From contig JANUWF010001281.1 of NCBI GenBank assembly GCA_026120185.1, positions 1,964,501-2,028,500 on the forward strand: 64,000 nt of DNA, written 5' to 3'. This DNA comes from Voacanga thouarsii. Lineage: Eukaryota > Streptophyta > Magnoliopsida > Gentianales > Apocynaceae. Shown piece after piece: positions 60,818 through 64,000 of this stretch. The notes under the pieces are model-generated. The model was not told the DNA's origin. It saw only the letters and a list, made by a program, of their open reading frames with translations, and did not search any database. A program made the translations under genes and the position numbers. The number at the start of each line of letters is the position of its first letter. Position 1 is the stretch's first letter.

Positions 60818-62455
60818 ACAACAAAGGAAGTTAAGCTCGAGACTCTAAATGAGAACTATTTTTTCTTTCTTTTTATTTGAAGTTCTATTTATTTTCATGT
60901 TTTTAGATTCTAGTTTCTTTTGTTTCTTAATTTAAAAAGAAAAAAGAAAAAGCAAATTTGGGGACATTTATTTTTGTAGTGATTGCACATTATTGAGGAC
61001 AGTGCTGCATTTTAAAGTAGGGGGTAGAAGAAGTGCAAATTTTTGAAAATTTCTGATTTTTTTGCTATATGTTAAGAAAATTCTGAAAAATCTCTTGAAT
61101 ATTAGGCATTGGAAGTATTTTTTTTTTTCTTGTAGTTAATCTTGATATCCTAAAAAGTTTTTTTTTTTATCATTTATACGTATTGATTTGAGAAGTTTCG
61201 AGAGGGATATAACCTTGCATAATTTCTTTGTTGGTTCTTCCTAACTATAGAACCTAAATTAATTTTGCAACTAATCTTGTGATTTGATGAGATACTAAGG
61301 CTTTATTATGCATTTGTTATTACTTGTGGTCACTGTATACATACTAGAATTTGTTTGTTTACATACTTGATGTAAAATTTTAAGGCTATTCTAATTTACT
61401 TGGGGATGACATTAGGCCTTCTTTGAATCGTTTGTGCCTTTCTAGCCTGGCCTTATTTTATATCATTTGATCCATTTTTTGGGCTTTACGTGAAAGGGTG
61501 ATTGAAGCCACCGCCCACTTATTCTTGTTAAACTAGCCTATTTACCTACCTTTATAACCTCATGTTTATTATTTTTTTTAGTCCCTGATGAGAGAGGAAG
61601 GTGCACACCTCTTAAGTGAGGGGTTGATTCATTTTTTAATGGGTTGTGAGGAGGTAGTATGGTATAGAAAAGAGATGGAGGGATTGAATTGTTGAAAAGT
61701 TAAAGATTTGAAAAAAGAAAAAAAGAAGAAGAAAGAATGGATTGTGATGTGGAAAAAAAAAAGAAGAAGAAAAGAATGAAAGATGGGAAGTTTTGTTTGT
61801 TTCTAGAAGAAAAAATAGGATAGAAACAACAAAAAAGCAAAAGAAAGAGAAGAACAAAAAATTCTAAAAAAGAAAAAATATTGGTTCTGTTTGGCTAAGT
61901 TTGGGTATGTTTGAATCATCTCAAGAAGTTAAGTGAAGTATTAAGTAAGGGATTCATAAGTATGTAAAAGACGGGAAGAATAAGTTTTTGAGTTTATTTT
62001 CTTTCTCTCTCATGTTTTGAGTATTTCCTATCTATTATTTTTGATAGCCATTTCTTAGCCTAGCATTACAAGCCAAGAAAGTCCTATTAGACCCAAGGAA
62101 GTCATTTTAGTCTCCATTAGTAGAGAGTATGTAAACTTACAAGCATATGGTTGTGTTATTCTTCAATCCCTATGATCATGAGTTCTCATTTGATGCATGT
62201 TATTGCCTGAGTGTTGAGTTAAAGTACTTTAATTATGACTGGATTTTCTTTCGAGTTTCTATACTTAGGTTGCATTAACATTGATATTATTTTAAGTTAT
62301 TTTTCATTCTCTTCTTTTTAGATTGATGTATATGGATGATTTTTCCATTTTTCATATAGGATATTGAGGTTGATTTCAAGATGAGATGATTCTGTGTTTA
62401 ATGTTTTTGAGTTTTGTTTGCTCGAGGGCAATCAAAATCTTAAGCGAGGGGTTGT
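60818..62455 (+). other. Non-coding 3' part of the Athila-like element with polypurine tract
   Basis: No env-like or other coding region was recognised. The minus-strand ORF at 61636-61857 is the complement of an A/G-rich stretch and is rejected. The tract taagcgaggggttgt (62441-62455) immediately before the 3' LTR fits a polypurine priming site. Confidence 0.6.
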
Positions 62456-62627
62456 TGATAGATTATATTTTTATTATATTATTAATTACTATTTTCTCAC
62501 CTAGATTAGCTTTAATTGGTTAAATTATTATGATTTTGATTTGCCTATGTGGATTAAATAATATTGTACTTAGTAGGGATTAATTGATATTTTTTTCTTA
62601 TAAATTTAGATTAATTGGGGTGGTTTA
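62456..62627 (+). repeat. Start of the 3' LTR, interrupted
   Basis: TGATAGATTATATTTTTATT to ggggtggttta corresponds to 52635-52806 of the 5' LTR. It breaks off where another LTR begins at 62628. The rest is presumably beyond the window. Confidence 0.8.
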
Positions 62628-64000
62628 TGTTGGAAAATATGCCCTACAGACTAATTTTATTTAATTTAATTATCGAATTTATTAATAAAAAAATTTATTC
62701 TCAAAATTTGTTTGTGAATTTGCATTTTATTTCTGCACGACTTTTGTTTGGAAAGGATTCATTGTGTTTAAGTAAGTGATCCATGTGAATGGTGGTTTTT
62801 CACAGTAAGGTATGGATCATGGGTTATTTAACACATAAATGTTTGTTCTTAATCGATTAATGAGAATGAGAATCTTATCATGTTTAGGTTATTGTGTTAT
62901 GAATTCCAAATGGGGAATGACTTACCTTTAGCCAGTGAGTAGTCCACTCATTTCATAGCTTGAGTGTATTTCGAATACATAGAACCGGACCTGTAATAAT
63001 AGTTTCTAAAAGTACTATTTGGAAGAAACCCAAACTATTACTGCTACAACGTGGACTAATACTCTACCGTGTGAGTATGAGTTGGTGGTTTGACAAAGCT
63101 GGAAGTATGTACTTTGATATGCTGTAGTTGAGGTTCTTTCATGGAGCCGATATACTTGTATGTTGGATATATGTGACTACTTAGTTAAGACAGACTTGTA
63201 TAAGATAGCTTCTGCGTTATATCACCCCTTGTGACTGTTCAAATACTCTAAATATCCAGGGCCCTAGGGAACATGACTTGGATGTTTACTTTCGGGTAAC
63301 TCCTTTAGAAAGTGGAAACATTCTAGCAGTCATGGATCATTGGACTAGAGGTCTAAGGATGGTAGATGTCTATTAGAGAGGTGCTAGTACACTCCTCCTC
63401 TCTAAATGTACGGCGATGCGTAGAGGGGTATTTTAGTCATTACAATTGTAGGTCGAAGACTTTGCTAATGCATCATTATCCTTGGGGTCAATATTTTCTT
63501 ATGGTGATATTAGAAAATATTTAAAGTGCAAAATATAGCTATTTATATAGTAGAGATATTTTGGTCATTTTAGTAGTCAAGGCGATATGTCTTTTTGGTC
63601 CCTGAAATAGCCCTTAAGTCCTGACAGATTTATGTTAAGGAATTGGTCTTGATAATTATGGTTTTATTTTATTTTATTTAAGTAGTCTAATTTATTATTG
63701 GACTAGAATAAAATAAAAGGCTCGAGAGAGAGTATATATTTTATCTAGTTTAATTGATTAACTAATTATTCAGGGCCCAAGGCCCAGATTGAATAATTAG
63801 AAAATTAATCTAGGTATAAACTAGATAAAAGGCCTATATTTTATATTGGTCTATTTGGGCTTGTTAATTATTTATTGGATTGTTTAATGAAGCACAAAAA
63901 AATAAATAATTAAGACTTATTATTTATGGGTGTTCAAGCCCAAGAGTAAATAATTTTATTTAGCCCAATGAATAAGACCACGGGTAAAATAAAATTAAAA
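62628..64000 (+). mobile_element. Copia-like LTR inserted in the 3' LTR, runs off the window
   Basis: It begins TGTTGGAAAATATGCCCTA, the opening typical of plant Copia LTRs and similar in type to the LTR at 32641. The left flank is GTTTA (62623-62627), the expected target duplication. The sequence remains non-coding to the window end. Whether it is a solo LTR or the 5' LTR of a full element cannot be seen. Confidence 0.75.

Larger units (their letters stand above)
52635..62627 (+). mobile_element. Athila-like Ty3/Gypsy retrotransposon, decayed and nested
   Basis: The parts run in order: 5' LTR, primer-binding site, gag, protease, RT, RNase H, integrase, polypurine tract, start of the 3' LTR. 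Gag and pol motifs match the Athila/Tat branch, where pol ends with integrase and no chromodomain. An env-like third ORF, present in some Athila elements, was not seen; 60818-62440 looks non-coding. The element has been hit twice: a solo LTR in pol (57901-59315) and another LTR in the 3' LTR (62628 onward). Stops and frameshifts occur in every domain. A left flank CATTT may be the target duplication, but the right flank is outside the window. Confidence 0.88.

Noticed and set aside
61636..61857. Phe/Ser-rich minus-strand ORF
   Set aside because: It is the complement of an A/G-rich stretch in the non-coding 3' part of the Gypsy element.

Overview
The window looks like nuclear DNA of a flowering plant, probably a eudicot. 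It is very AT-rich, has plant-type introns, and is filled with plant transposon families: En/Spm (CACTA) DNA transposons, Athila-like Ty3/Gypsy and Copia-type LTR elements, a foldback element and a satellite. I see no host gene that is clearly intact. Host-derived coding sequence survives only as broken fragments: an HD-Zip II homeobox gene, a GTE-like (BET) C-terminus, a HemK/PrmC methyltransferase 3' end, and unidentified exons.

Region by region. Positions 1-22865 are mostly one very large, decayed CACTA element read on the minus strand. Its terminus is at 22865. Next inside is a ~152-bp satellite array (about 19930-22421), then a leader region, a broken TNP2 transposase (17565-14053), and a TNP1 gene. 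TNP1 has its 5' exon split by a 4.35-kb solo LTR (9247-13597), a long intron, and a better preserved 3' exon cluster (3988-2502). Its left terminus was not found.

Positions 22866-34945 hold a minus-strand LTR remnant, the HD-Zip II and GTE pseudogenes, AT-rich spacer, a palindromic foldback element (30008-30279), and a cluster of ~210-bp dispersed repeats. One of those repeats is split by a textbook solo LTR with a 5-bp duplication (32641-34489). Positions 34946-40146 look like a terminal-inverted-repeat element carrying a HemK pseudogene on the plus strand and unidentified exons on the minus strand, possibly a Pack-type gene-capturing transposon.

Positions 40150-47864 contain an internally deleted second CACTA (TNP2 remnant 44624-43380) and two different CACTA right ends side by side (47394 and 47864). 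Positions 47865-52634 are LTR and transposon debris. Positions 52635-62627 are a decayed Athila-like Gypsy element with LTR, primer site, gag, protease, RT, RNase H, integrase and the start of a 3' LTR. A solo LTR sits antisense inside its pol gene (57901-59315), and a Copia-like LTR (62628 to the window end) sits inside its 3' LTR.

Nothing here forms a working pathway. The value of the window is its record of nested insertions, the higher-order satellite inside a CACTA element, and the captured gene pieces.
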